Shown here: one piece after another, positions 1 through 8,577 of the stretch | Numbering within the stretch: position 1 is the first letter of the stretch | How the letters are laid out: the number at the start of each line of letters is the position of its first letter | Assembly: GCF_040427915.1 (NCBI RefSeq) | Contig: NZ_JBETXJ010000002.1 | Span: 496,001 to 560,000, forward strand | Direction of reading: 5' to 3' | Source of the DNA: Gardnerella vaginalis | GTDB taxonomy: Bacteria > Actinomycetota > Actinomycetes > Actinomycetales > Bifidobacteriaceae | DNA length: 64,000 nucleotides | The notes under the pieces: model-generated | Database searches by the model: none | Told to the model about the DNA's origin: nothing | What the model saw: only the letters and a program-made list of their open reading frames with translations | Made by a program: the position numbers and the translations under genes

Positions 1-881
1 GGACGCTGAACAGCGGAAGAAGGTATTGAGTTTTTATTATTAAATTCTGTTTGCTGATCTAAAAGTCTTCTTTCTATTTTTGAAAGAACTTTTGACACTA
101 CTAGAGCATCTTTAGGTCTGTCTTTTGGATTCTTAGAAAGCATTGACATTACAAATTGTCTTAATTGGATATCAACACTATCTGGAAGAGGTGGAACAGG
201 ATCGTTAACATGAGCTGCTGCAATATCTACAGGCGTAGCTCCAGTAAATGGTCTGTGTCCACAAAGTCCTTCGTAAGCAACGACTCCGAGAGAATATATG
301 TCAGATTGAGCAGTAGCTTGTTCTCCTTGAGCTTGTTCTGGAGAAATATATTGAGCCGTTCCTACTACCATTCCATCTTGGGTTATTTGTTCTTGATCAC
401 TAGAATAAGAAACACCAAAATCTGTTATTTTTACACTTCCAGTGTCAGAAACCATAATGTTTGCTGGTTTAACGTCTCTGTGTATAACACCATGAGAATG
501 AGCTACAAAAAGACCTCTAGCTGTTTGAATAAGAATAGGAAGCAAACGAGTTGGTTCCACAGTTTTTTCTTTATGATACAAGTCTGCTAAAGATTTACTA
601 GGCACATACTCCATAATCAGGAAGCCAATACCATCATGCTCATAATAATCAAATAATGCCGCAATATTAGGATGCGCTAAATTGGCTGAATTATGTGCTT
701 CTGCACGAAGTCTACGCAATTTAGCTTCAACGTTGTTGGTATCTGTTCTAAGAGCTTTAATTGCTACAATCCTGCCGAGCTGTATGTCAAAACCTTTCCA
801 TACCTCGCCCATACCGCCTTGTGCAAGACGTCTATCTAACCTATATCGATGATGAACTAATTGTCCTTCAACAAGTTTCAT
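1..881 (-). CDS. pknA: Serine/threonine protein kinase, PknA-like (3' end off window)
   Basis: This is a Hanks-type kinase that phosphorylates cell-wall and division proteins at the inner membrane face. It starts at the ATG at 881, overlaps the pbpA stop by 4 bases (ATGA), and has AGGAGG about 11 bases upstream. The glycine-rich loop is near residue 20, the catalytic Lys is in VAIK (about 42), and HRDVKPAN, DFG and the SPEQ activation-segment motif all follow, so the kinase domain is complete and looks active. About 293 codons are visible and the frame is open at the window edge, so any transmembrane or PASTA part cannot be seen. Gene order (fhaA, fhaB, pstP, rodA, pbpA, kinase) matches the mycobacterial cluster, where pknA follows pbpA. 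PknA rather than PknB is therefore inferred from position only. Confidence 0.88.
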   Translation of the reverse strand, partial: MKLVEGQLVHHRYRLDRRLAQGGMGEVWKGFDIQLGRIVAIKALRTDTNNVEAKLRRLRAEAHNSANLAHPNIAALFDYYEHDGIGFLIMEYVPSKSLADLYHKEKTVEPTRLLPILIQTARGLFVAHSHGVIHRDVKPANIMVSDTGSVKITDFGVSYSSDQEQITQDGMVVGTAQYISPEQAQGEQATAQSDIYSLGVVAYEGLCGHRPFTGATPVDIAAAHVNDPVPPLPDSVDIQLRQFVMSMLSKNPKDRPKDALVVSKVLSKIERRLLDQQTEFNNKNSIPSSAVQR

Positions 882-2344
882 TGCTTAAGAGCCTCCTTCA
901 TCACCTGTTTCATAATAGGTCCTGCAGTATAAGTTCCATATGTGTTCGCATTATGAACTACTACTGCTATAGCTATTTTAGGGTCTTCTGCTGGGGCAAA
1001 TCCAATTACCCACCCATTTGCAGACTGATTTTTTACACCAATCTGCGCTGTTCCAGTTTTTGCTGCAACATGAATATTTGGTAGAGAAAGATTTGAATTT
1101 TCTTTAACTACTACACTTTGCATCATACTATTAAGTTTTGCAGCTGTCTGTGCACTAATAGCTTGGCTCATAACAGTAGGATTTGTTTGCGATATAACAG
1201 ACAAATCACTAGATCTTACGCAATCAACCAAAGTTGGTTTCATAAGAGTTCCGTTATTAGCTATAGCCGACGCAATCATAGCATTTTGAAGCGTAGTAAT
1301 CTTTGCATCTCCTTGACCTATAGATTCTAGAGCTAATTTATCTTGAGATGGTTTAGTAGAAAGTAATGATGTTACTACTCTCATAGGGAAACCAGTTGAA
1401 TCTGATCCATCTAAAGTAAATGAGCTAAAGAATCCAAATTTCTTAGCTTGCTTTATTATTGCGTCAGACCCTAACGATATTCCTAACTGTGCAAAAGCAG
1501 TATTTGAAGAATAAGCTAAAGCATCTTCAAATGATATTTGTCCGTTAACTCCATTTGCGGGAACAACAACATTTGTTAAATGTGTTCTAGTTCCGGGAAG
1601 AGTGTAGCTTGAACCAGCCGGAATCTGAGTATTTAAATCATATTTTCCAGATTCTAACGCTGCAGCAGCAATAAGTGTTTTTAAAGTAGATCCTGGTGCA
1701 TACAGTTCAGAAATGGAACGATTAAGCATCGGATTATAAATATTAGATATAAGATCCTTGTAAGACCTATTTACAGAAGAAACATTGTGAGAAGCAAGAA
1801 GTGAAGGATTGTAACTTGGAGTGCTAACCATTGCTAGTATTCGTCCAGTTTTTGGCTCTATAGCAACTAAAGCACCTTCTTTATTTTTTAGTAAATTATA
1901 TGCAAGAGTCTGAAGCTTAGTGTTAATAGATGTTTCTATTGAAGCACCCCTATTTTCTGCTCCAGTAAACAATGACTTAAACTTTTGAAGGAATAAAGCA
2001 TCTGACTGTCCACTTAAAAGCTCATTCCTTGACGCTTCTATTCCTCTATCAGCTCTTTGACTTATTGAATAATATCCTGTAATCGGAGCATAAACTTCAC
2101 CATTGAAATATGAGCGCTGATAAACAAAAGCATCTTTAGATGGATCAGATTTCGCTAATACTGTTCCATCAGACGCAAGTATTGCTCCTCTAGGAGACCC
2201 AAATTCATGGTATAGTGCTCGTCTATTTCTAGGATCTGAATTTAACTCGTTTGCTTTTATAGAAGTTATGTAGGTACTAGAAACACAAAGTATTACGAAT
2301 AATATTATTACTGCAGTAAAAAGCTCTTTTAAACATTTATTCAT
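878..2344 (-). CDS. pbpA: Class B penicillin-binding protein (transpeptidase)
   Basis: D,D-transpeptidase that cross-links peptidoglycan outside the membrane, probably with the adjacent RodA glycosyltransferase. All three active-site motifs are present, numbered from the ATG at 2344: STLK (about 219-222, Ser nucleophile), SSN (279-281) and KTG (429-431). One N-terminal membrane anchor is followed by a short dimerisation-like region; the protein has 488 aa, near the actinobacterial PbpA length. A frame-open start exists at 2359, but the ATG at 2344 has a strong GGAGGTGA site 6-7 bases upstream, so it is preferred. It overlaps the rodA stop by 8 bases and is followed by the kinase with a 4-base overlap, which indicates translational coupling. 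Confidence 0.92.
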   Translation of the reverse strand: MNKCLKELFTAVIILFVILCVSSTYITSIKANELNSDPRNRRALYHEFGSPRGAILASDGTVLAKSDPSKDAFVYQRSYFNGEVYAPITGYYSISQRADRGIEASRNELLSGQSDALFLQKFKSLFTGAENRGASIETSINTKLQTLAYNLLKNKEGALVAIEPKTGRILAMVSTPSYNPSLLASHNVSSVNRSYKDLISNIYNPMLNRSISELYAPGSTLKTLIAAAALESGKYDLNTQIPAGSSYTLPGTRTHLTNVVVPANGVNGQISFEDALAYSSNTAFAQLGISLGSDAIIKQAKKFGFFSSFTLDGSDSTGFPMRVVTSLLSTKPSQDKLALESIGQGDAKITTLQNAMIASAIANNGTLMKPTLVDCVRSSDLSVISQTNPTVMSQAISAQTAAKLNSMMQSVVVKENSNLSLPNIHVAAKTGTAQIGVKNQSANGWVIGFAPAEDPKIAIAVVVHNANTYGTYTAGPIMKQVMKEALKQ

Positions 2345-3761
2345 AACTTTCACCTCCATCTTCTTTAAGATCAGAGGCTTTATTTTCTCTCTCCCTAAGT
2401 TCTCGTTCTCTTAAGGCAGCTAAAGCTTCGTATTGGAAAGTATCAGACATAACAGCAGTTTCAGGCTTATTTGCAGCATTAGAGATAACAATCAAAATAG
2501 CAGCAAGCAAATAATTTGCCACTAATGAGGATCCTCCAGCAGCCATATATGGCATTGTTAAACCAGTTAAAGGAATTACAAGAGTAATACCTCCAACAAC
2601 AGTAAAAACTTGGAAAGCCATTGTAAAAACTAAACCAGATGCAAGGAGTTTTCCAAAACCATCCTTGATTTTCATTGCCGTTATCATACCCGAAGCAATA
2701 ATAATCAAGTAAAGCATTAATACTATGAACAAACCCGTCAATCCTAATTCTTCACCAACTGAAGCGTAAATAAAATCAGAATTAGCAAGAGGTGTCAAAG
2801 ATGGGTGACCTTGCCCTAATCCGGTTCCTGTAACACCACCAGCTGCCAATCCAAATAATCCTGTAACAATCTGAGCAGAACCACCTGGGAATCTATTGTA
2901 AACAACTGGGTCATACGGGTTAAGCCAAGCATCTACTCTATATTGCACGTGAGCAAATAATTTAACAGCTACAAAGCATCCAATCATGAATGCTATAAAT
3001 CCAATTGCAAGCCAACCTTTTCTGCCTGTAGCAACATACAACATGGAAACAAACATTGCGAAGAACATTAAAGATGTTCCTAAATCATGTTGTACAACAA
3101 GAACGCACATTGATGCAGCCCAAACAAGTGCAATAGGACCCATGTCTTTAAATCGCGGAAGATGCACGCCTAAAATCTTTTTTCCGCCAACAGCAAGCCT
3201 GTCTCTATGGTCAAACAAATATGCTGCAAAGAAGAATGCTAAGAATAACTTTGCAAATTCTCCAGGTTGAAGAGTGTGGTTACCAAAACCAATCCATATT
3301 CTTGCTCCGCCAATTTCCTTACCAACTATAGGAAGCATTGGAGATAGTAACAATATAAGACCTATTATCATGCTTACGTACGAGAAGCGTCTAAGTATTC
3401 TGTAATCTTCAAGAACAAGCACAAAAATTATTGACAAAACAAGAGCAACACAAACCCATATAAGCTGTTTCATAGCAATATCTGTATTGTGCTGTTTATC
3501 TATCCTAGCAATCAGTACTGTTCCGATAGTTGTAAGCAGAAGCATACATGGCAATATAACTTGACTGCAATAAGGTTTTTTTACTATTAAAACTCCCCAT
3601 AGAACCAAGTATAAGGCTGTTGTAAAAGTAAGCATTCCAATATAATCTGCTGGAATATATCCGTTAATCCTCAAAAACATCTGCAAAAATGCTAATGAAG
3701 ATATAATTATGGAAAACAGAAGTAGAGAAATTTGTTTAATCCTAATACTCAACATATTCAT
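2337..3761 (-). CDS. rodA: RodA/FtsW-family peptidoglycan glycosyltransferase
   Basis: SEDS-family polytopic membrane enzyme (474 aa, about ten hydrophobic segments) that polymerises lipid II into glycan strands. The conserved SEDS features are visible: the GGARIWIGFG-type segment with the following PGEFAK region (about residues 150-170), and the C-terminal GGSSLVAN segment. A charged cytoplasmic tail of about 40 residues ends the protein. Overlap with pstP upstream (4 bases) and pbpA downstream (8 bases) makes it part of one transcription unit. RodA is favoured over FtsW because of pairing with pbpA and the cluster context; FtsW normally lies in the dcw cluster. Confidence 0.9.
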   Translation of the reverse strand: MNMLSIRIKQISLLLFSIIISSLAFLQMFLRINGYIPADYIGMLTFTTALYLVLWGVLIVKKPYCSQVILPCMLLLTTIGTVLIARIDKQHNTDIAMKQLIWVCVALVLSIIFVLVLEDYRILRRFSYVSMIIGLILLLSPMLPIVGKEIGGARIWIGFGNHTLQPGEFAKLFLAFFFAAYLFDHRDRLAVGGKKILGVHLPRFKDMGPIALVWAASMCVLVVQHDLGTSLMFFAMFVSMLYVATGRKGWLAIGFIAFMIGCFVAVKLFAHVQYRVDAWLNPYDPVVYNRFPGGSAQIVTGLFGLAAGGVTGTGLGQGHPSLTPLANSDFIYASVGEELGLTGLFIVLMLYLIIIASGMITAMKIKDGFGKLLASGLVFTMAFQVFTVVGGITLVIPLTGLTMPYMAAGGSSLVANYLLAAILIVISNAANKPETAVMSDTFQYEALAALRERELRERENKASDLKEDGGESYE

Positions 3762-5437
3762 GAGGTTTTACCCCCTGAATCAGAGTCTGAATTTACAACT
3801 CCACTATTATTGCCATCTTTATCGTCTAAACTAGATTTAGCACTTTTTTGTTTATTAGTGCGTTTTTCAATCTCTCTGGCACGCATTTCACGTCTTATTA
3901 ATTTTGCGTGTCCTCTAGCTTCTTTAAGACTGCTAAAACTTATTCCTTCATCGAGCTGATCTTGCCAAGATTTATCTAGGTTTTTTACTCTTATATCTGT
4001 TTCTTCGATCTGATGCGAAAGTTCTAAACCAAAAATATTTGTAGGAACACCCTGGTAAATAACTACTCTATCGTTACCTTTACCAATGTAATACTGCTTT
4101 TGAGTCCACGAATATACAAGATATGCTCCAGAAGCAACAATAGCGCATACTACAAGTATTGCGAAAGCAACTCCTATTCTCATCCATCTTTTTCTAATCT
4201 TATTTGCTTTGTGTGCTTCAGCTTGTTCTCTTTTTACAGCTCTAGCAACATCTGGGTCTCTAGGATCAGTTGAGATTCTTCCATTCTTCTTTTTTACAAT
4301 AGGAATCTCATTTGTATCTGTAGACCTAAGTTCTTCTTCATTTCTTAAGTGAGAAGGCTGAACTAAACGAGTTGTCTCAACTTTTTCAACATCTTTTTCA
4401 CTCGACTTTTCACCATCTTGTATAAGAGCAGCGGCTCTTTGAGCAGGCGAATTTTTACCTTCTCGCAACACTGGTGTGGAAGATACTGCCTTATTAACAA
4501 TATCTGCTATCGATTCTAAATCCTTACTTGCAGCACCGCCAATCAATGGTGTTTGGTGAGGCAAATCAAACGCATCTGCGTCTAGTGCCAAAGTCGCATC
4601 CGCAATAACAGCTGTGGCATTATCGGTACTTCCAGCTTTAAGAGCCATTGAAACAAGTTTTTGAGCACATTCTTCTTGATTAGATACGCTGCTCATAACT
4701 TCTTGAATAGTGGAATCTTCTAATACTCCACATACTCCATCTGAACAAAGCAACCAGCGATCTGAAGGATGAGCTAATCGAATTGCCATATCTGGGCGTG
4801 GATCAATATCAAAATCACCTAATACTCGCATAACAACATTGCGCTGTGGATGATTTCTTGCTTCTTCTGGAGTAATATGACCAGTATCAATTAAATGTTG
4901 AACATAACTATGGTCACAAGTCATTCTTATAAGATGATTATCTCGCAACAAGTATGCTCTAGAATCACCTAAATGTGCAAGAACCCAGTATCCGTTTACT
5001 AAAGAAACAGCTGTTACTGTCGTTCCCATGCCAGCAAGTCGTCTTTCACGCTTTGCTTTTCCAACAATCGCGTCGTGAGCTGCCATAATTGATGTTTCCA
5101 TCATAGAAGAAACAGCTTTTACATCATTTGGTCTTGAATCCTGCTCAATATGAGCTAAAGATCTTATTGCAATAGTAGACGCTGTATCTCCACCAGCATG
5201 ACCACCCATACCGTCACATATAGATGCTAAACGCTCTCCTGCGAACGCTGAATCTTGATTATTACTACGAACTGTACCAACATCACTAACAGCCGTAGAA
5301 TACATAAACAACGCTTTATCAATAAATGAAGCTTTATTAAAATTATTTTCTTCATCTCGATTAGTGTTTTTATTATTTAAAGAATTATTTATAATATCGG
5401 AATTTCTACTATCAATGTCTGAATTTAATTGTGTCAT
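3758..5437 (-). CDS. pstP: PP2C-family Ser/Thr protein phosphatase, PstP-like
   Basis: Metal-dependent phosphatase that reverses phosphorylation by the kinases of this cluster. The PP2C domain (about residues 45-282) shows the metal ligands in DGMGGHAGG (75-83), GDSRAYL (157-163), CSDGV (231-235) and the GSTDNATAV end motif (269-277). A basic and acidic linker of about 130 residues leads to one transmembrane helix (420-444) and an extracytoplasmic tail of about 115 residues rich in charged residues. A GAGGTGAT ribosome site precedes the ATG. The gene lies 4 bases after fhaB and overlaps rodA. PstP extracellular tails vary in length between actinobacteria; this one shows no recognisable domain. 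Confidence 0.92.
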   Translation of the reverse strand: MTQLNSDIDSRNSDIINNSLNNKNTNRDEENNFNKASFIDKALFMYSTAVSDVGTVRSNNQDSAFAGERLASICDGMGGHAGGDTASTIAIRSLAHIEQDSRPNDVKAVSSMMETSIMAAHDAIVGKAKRERRLAGMGTTVTAVSLVNGYWVLAHLGDSRAYLLRDNHLIRMTCDHSYVQHLIDTGHITPEEARNHPQRNVVMRVLGDFDIDPRPDMAIRLAHPSDRWLLCSDGVCGVLEDSTIQEVMSSVSNQEECAQKLVSMALKAGSTDNATAVIADATLALDADAFDLPHQTPLIGGAASKDLESIADIVNKAVSSTPVLREGKNSPAQRAAALIQDGEKSSEKDVEKVETTRLVQPSHLRNEEELRSTDTNEIPIVKKKNGRISTDPRDPDVARAVKREQAEAHKANKIRKRWMRIGVAFAILVVCAIVASGAYLVYSWTQKQYYIGKGNDRVVIYQGVPTNIFGLELSHQIEETDIRVKNLDKSWQDQLDEGISFSSLKEARGHAKLIRREMRAREIEKRTNKQKSAKSSLDDKDGNNSGVVNSDSDSGGKTS

Positions 5438-5441
5438 ATAA

Positions 5442-5966
5442 TCACCTCAATTCAAACATTGTTGCGCCAATTCGCACAGAAGTGCGTGGTTGCAAAACGA
5501 CTGGCTCATTAACTCTATTATGGCCAATCATAGTTCCATTAGTACTGCCCAAATCTTCGAGTACCCAAGATTTTACAGATTGGTTAAAATAAACGCGAGC
5601 ATGATGAGACGATACAAATTCGTCATTTAAAACTACAGTATTGTTTGCCGATCTTCCAAGAGTTACACCAGATGGTTCAAGAGGGAAGGATGAACCAGCC
5701 AAAGGACCATCAATAATAACAAGTAAAGTAGGATTTTCTGAAAGTTTATTAGATTCTTCATTCCTAGAAACTATATTATTTTGATTATTTTCACTACTTG
5801 AATTACTTGGCTTACGACGATACTTATTCTTAAAAGAACGAGACTTTTTAGGACTAAAAATCTCAATATCTCTACGAAGAGAACGAACAGCAAACCACAC
5901 GAATACCCACAAAAGTACTAAGAAACTGTACTTAAGTATAGCAAAAGTTAACTCGGTTAATATCAT
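5442..5966 (-). CDS. fhaB: Membrane-anchored FHA-domain protein, FhaB/FipA-like
   Basis: A phosphothreonine-binding adaptor of 174 aa. It has an N-terminal hydrophobic helix (about 8-28), a basic low-complexity linker, then a C-terminal FHA domain with GRS (104-106), SSHH (119-122) and STNG (141-144), the residues that contact phosphothreonine. In mycobacteria the equivalent (FhaB/FipA) recruits phosphorylated division proteins. It sits between fhaA and pstP in the conserved order. The upstream ribosome site is weak. Function in this organism is inferred from family and position. Confidence 0.87.
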   Translation of the reverse strand: MILTELTFAILKYSFLVLLWVFVWFAVRSLRRDIEIFSPKKSRSFKNKYRRKPSNSSSENNQNNIVSRNEESNKLSENPTLLVIIDGPLAGSSFPLEPSGVTLGRSANNTVVLNDEFVSSHHARVYFNQSVKSWVLEDLGSTNGTMIGHNRVNEPVVLQPRTSVRIGATMFELR

Positions 5967-5999
5967 GCGCGTACTCGTATCTCTTTATGTATTCGTCTA

Positions 6000-6692
6000 T
6001 TACTCCTGATCCTGCGATGAAGCCCAATAGAAAATACGAGTACGTCCGATAGTTATAGTATTTCCATCTAAAAGTGTTGCTGCTGGAGTTTGATGTCCTT
6101 CAACATAAGTTCCATTAGTAGAACCAAGATCTCTAGCAATAACACCATCAGGCGTAATATCTATTCCAAGATGACGACGAGAAATACCAGGATCGTCAAT
6201 AACAATATCGCAGCCAGATCCTCTGCCTAATATCGTGCGATCTTTTGTTAACAAATATCTATTTCCATTAATTTCAAGCATTGGATGATTTTCTGACTGC
6301 TCTTGAGTTGTTACAGGAACAGCATTTCCTGGAACAGAGTCAGAAATCAAATTGAAATTACCTTTAGCAAGATCTGTGTCTTCTTCAAAAATAACTGCAA
6401 CAGGTCCAACAAATGCATAATGCTGGCTTTTTGCATATTGTGTAAGATTATCTGCAAGCTCGTTAGCTAACGCTTCACTACCAAGCTGATCAAAATCTGG
6501 CGTACTCAGTTTAAAGTGATATTCATTCGGAGCAACTGTACGATCGCGATCAATTGGCATAGATTGATTATCAATCTCTCGCTCTAATGCACTGGAAAGA
6601 TCAACAGGCTGCAAGTCTTTAGAGCCGAATTTTGCGAAGACCCCGTTCATTGCACCTTCAACGCTCTTCTCAAGTCGGTCAAGCATGCTCAT
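6000..6692 (-). CDS. fhaA: FhaA: DUF3662 plus FHA domain protein
   Basis: Cytoplasmic phosphoprotein-binding protein of 230 aa. The N-terminal part (residues 1-105) is the DUF3662/FhaA_N domain found in first genes of this cluster; the C-terminal FHA domain contains GRGSG (156-160), SRRH (171-174) and STNG (191-194). In M. tuberculosis FhaA binds the phosphorylated pseudokinase domain of MviN (MurJ) and restrains peptidoglycan synthesis. That is relevant here because a MurJ-associated pseudokinase is encoded at 25951-28434. The linker between domains is much shorter than the long mycobacterial one. The start has AAAGG 8 bases upstream. It is the first gene of the leftward operon, so the promoter should lie in 6693-6892. 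Confidence 0.88.
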   Translation of the reverse strand: MSMLDRLEKSVEGAMNGVFAKFGSKDLQPVDLSSALEREIDNQSMPIDRDRTVAPNEYHFKLSTPDFDQLGSEALANELADNLTQYAKSQHYAFVGPVAVIFEEDTDLAKGNFNLISDSVPGNAVPVTTQEQSENHPMLEINGNRYLLTKDRTILGRGSGCDIVIDDPGISRRHLGIDITPDGVIARDLGSTNGTYVEGHQTPAATLLDGNTITIGRTRIFYWASSQDQE

Positions 6693-6892
6693 TGTAAACC
6701 CTTTCTATCTTTTCCTCATACTACTCGTCACCTCGTACGGTGTTCAACTTATTACATTCGTATATTAATACTTGTTTAATCAATATTCTTTTATATTACA
6801 AAATCATCCATCAAATCATCCATTTAAATGAATTAACACATACACTCATAATACATATTTATCATATATATTTCTAAGTGTAATCTTTAACT

Positions 6893-7573
6893 ATGAATCA
6901 AAAAAATCAATTTTATGACTTTTGGCAAAAAATAGTAAACAATAAGAAGTCTTCTATTGTTTTACTTCTTGCCATTCTAATCCCTTGCATTGGTAAAGGG
7001 CTGCTTGTTATGAGTGAGGAAAGATCTTTAGAAACAGGCATCGTTGCATTTTTCCATAATTATTCCCCATCTTTCATAATGTCTATTTCAAAGATTCTTG
7101 CAATAATTTTTTCTACAAAATGTTGCATAGTCATACTTCTTGTTTTATCTATTATTTCTTACTTTATTAAAAGAAATTGGCGTATAACTCTTACACAACT
7201 TGTTATTTCTCTTTTGCCTATGGTTTATATTTTTGCAATTAAATTCATAGTTCATAGACCTAGGCCTTTTATTGGAGTAAAGGTTAAACTTCCACCAGAT
7301 CCAAGTTTCCCAAGTGGTCATACTGCAGCAGCTGTTGCGATTTGCGCTATGATTCTTATGATTCTTTATGTATCTAATAAATCATTGTTAAAACTTGGCT
7401 TGATAATAAGCATTGTTGTTGTTGTAATAGTGGCTCTTTCTAGGCTTGTTGTTGCAGCTCACTTCCCTACTGACGTTATAACTTCTGCAATAATGTATCC
7501 AATATTAGTTATGTATAATCTTGATTTCTTTAAAAACAGTAGTTTTATTAATAGAAAAATATTAAAAAGATAA
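6893..7573 (+). CDS. PAP2-family membrane phosphatase
   Basis: Integral membrane phosphatase of 226 aa with the three PAP2 catalytic signatures: Lys117 to RP (KX6RP), PSGH (140-143) and SR-X5-H-X3-D (Ser183 to Asp194). Such enzymes dephosphorylate lipid phosphates such as undecaprenyl pyrophosphate or phosphatidic acid; the substrate cannot be told from sequence. About six hydrophobic segments are present. The ATG has no Shine-Dalgarno sequence. A TAATCT hexamer lies 6 bases upstream (6881-6886), so the mRNA may be leaderless. mscL follows after 13 bases. Confidence 0.85.
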   Translation: MNQKNQFYDFWQKIVNNKKSSIVLLLAILIPCIGKGLLVMSEERSLETGIVAFFHNYSPSFIMSISKILAIIFSTKCCIVILLVLSIISYFIKRNWRITLTQLVISLLPMVYIFAIKFIVHRPRPFIGVKVKLPPDPSFPSGHTAAAVAICAMILMILYVSNKSLLKLGLIISIVVVVIVALSRLVVAAHFPTDVITSAIMYPILVMYNLDFFKNSSFINRKILKR

Positions 7574-7586
7574 AGGTAAATAAACA

Positions 7587-7994
7587 ATGTTTAATGGTTT
7601 TAAAAAATTTATTTCTCGTGGCAGCGTTATCGACATGGCAGTCGGTGTTGTTATGGGCGGTGCTGTTACAGCAGTTGTTAATTCAATAGTTAAAAATATT
7701 ATTAATCCTCTTATAGCAATAATTTGTGGAAAACCAGATTTAGATGGTGTTCTAACAATAACAATAAATGGTGCAACTATTTCGTTTGGTGCTGTTATTG
7801 GATCTGTATTAAATTTCCTTATTATTGCTGTAGCTGTTTACTTTTTCATTGTTTTGCCTATTAACAAATTGAGAGAAATGGGTGTTAATTTCTTAAATAT
7901 TGAAAAAGAAAAAACAGATGAAGAAAAACGCAAAGAACGTGAAGAAAAAATGATTAAAGTATTGGAAGATATTAGAGATTCTGTTTCTAAGTAA
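7587..7994 (+). CDS. mscL: Large-conductance mechanosensitive channel
   Basis: MscL forms a homopentameric channel that opens on membrane tension and releases solutes after hypo-osmotic shock. The 135-aa protein has the family N-terminus (F-K-F-I-S-R-G-S-V-I-D-M-A-V-G), TM1 with the glycine-rich GVVMGGA pore segment, a periplasmic loop, TM2 (about 75-97) and a charged C-terminal helical bundle. The start has AAAGGT about 8 bases upstream. It ends 20 bases before a strong bidirectional terminator. Confidence 0.95.
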   Translation: MFNGFKKFISRGSVIDMAVGVVMGGAVTAVVNSIVKNIINPLIAIICGKPDLDGVLTITINGATISFGAVIGSVLNFLIIAVAVYFFIVLPINKLREMGVNFLNIEKEKTDEEKRKEREEKMIKVLEDIRDSVSK

Positions 7995-8014
7995 AAATGC
8001 TTTGATTTTAATTT

Positions 8015-8059
8015 AAAAATTCCCCTGCTAGTCTAAATAAGATTAGCGGGGGAATTTTT
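8015..8059. terminator. Bidirectional intrinsic terminator between mscL and the DUF3566 gene
   Basis: A 16-bp inverted repeat (arms 8015-8030 and 8044-8059, one G-T wobble) with a GC core and A-run before and T-run after. It lies between converging genes and can stop transcription from both sides. Confidence 0.9.
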
Positions 8060-8085
8060 GATTATTTTATTTTAAATCACTTATT

Positions 8086-8577
8086 TTAATCATCGCCAAG
8101 CGTTAGATGGATTCCACCAACTAATGAACCAACAACGTTATATAGCAAAGCACCAATTGCAGAAAGTAGTGTTAAAATAACTATTTCCACAACAGAAAGA
8201 ATTGTTACAGCACTTAAAATTGTTGGAAGAGAGAATACGTCAGCAAGATTAAAACCGTTGCTATCCAAACCTGTTGATGAAACAATCTGAGTTACTTGAT
8301 CAAAGACACCAACCATGTTTAGAAATAGCCAAACTAATCCTGCTGCAATTACTTGAATTATTCCTCCAGCTACGCTAAGAAGAAAAGTAACTTTTGCAAC
8401 AGACCACGCATCTACCCTAACTAAGGAAAGACTCATTCTTCTAGCACGCGGCTGACTAGTTTTTCTCTTGGCATAACCATTAGATTCAAAACTAGCTGTT
8501 CCACCAATTGTTCTTGGAGAATTAGTGTTAGATTCGCCATTAACTTTGCTATTGGATGTTTCAAAATCCTCACTCAT
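8086..8577 (-). CDS. DUF3566 transmembrane protein
   Basis: A small membrane protein (163 aa) of the actinobacterial DUF3566 family, usually found directly after gyrA (Rv0007 in M. tuberculosis). The first 45 residues are polar; then comes the family segment around residues 45-70 beginning [11 protein letters not shown], and two long hydrophobic helices. Function is unknown; a cell-division or membrane role has been suggested for mycobacterial relatives by context. It overlaps the gyrA end by 8 bases and has AAGGA within gyrA as its ribosome site, so it is translationally coupled. Confidence 0.85.
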   Translation of the reverse strand: MSEDFETSNSKVNGESNTNSPRTIGGTASFESNGYAKRKTSQPRARRMSLSLVRVDAWSVAKVTFLLSVAGGIIQVIAAGLVWLFLNMVGVFDQVTQIVSSTGLDSNGFNLADVFSLPTILSAVTILSVVEIVILTLLSAIGALLYNVVGSLVGGIHLTLGDD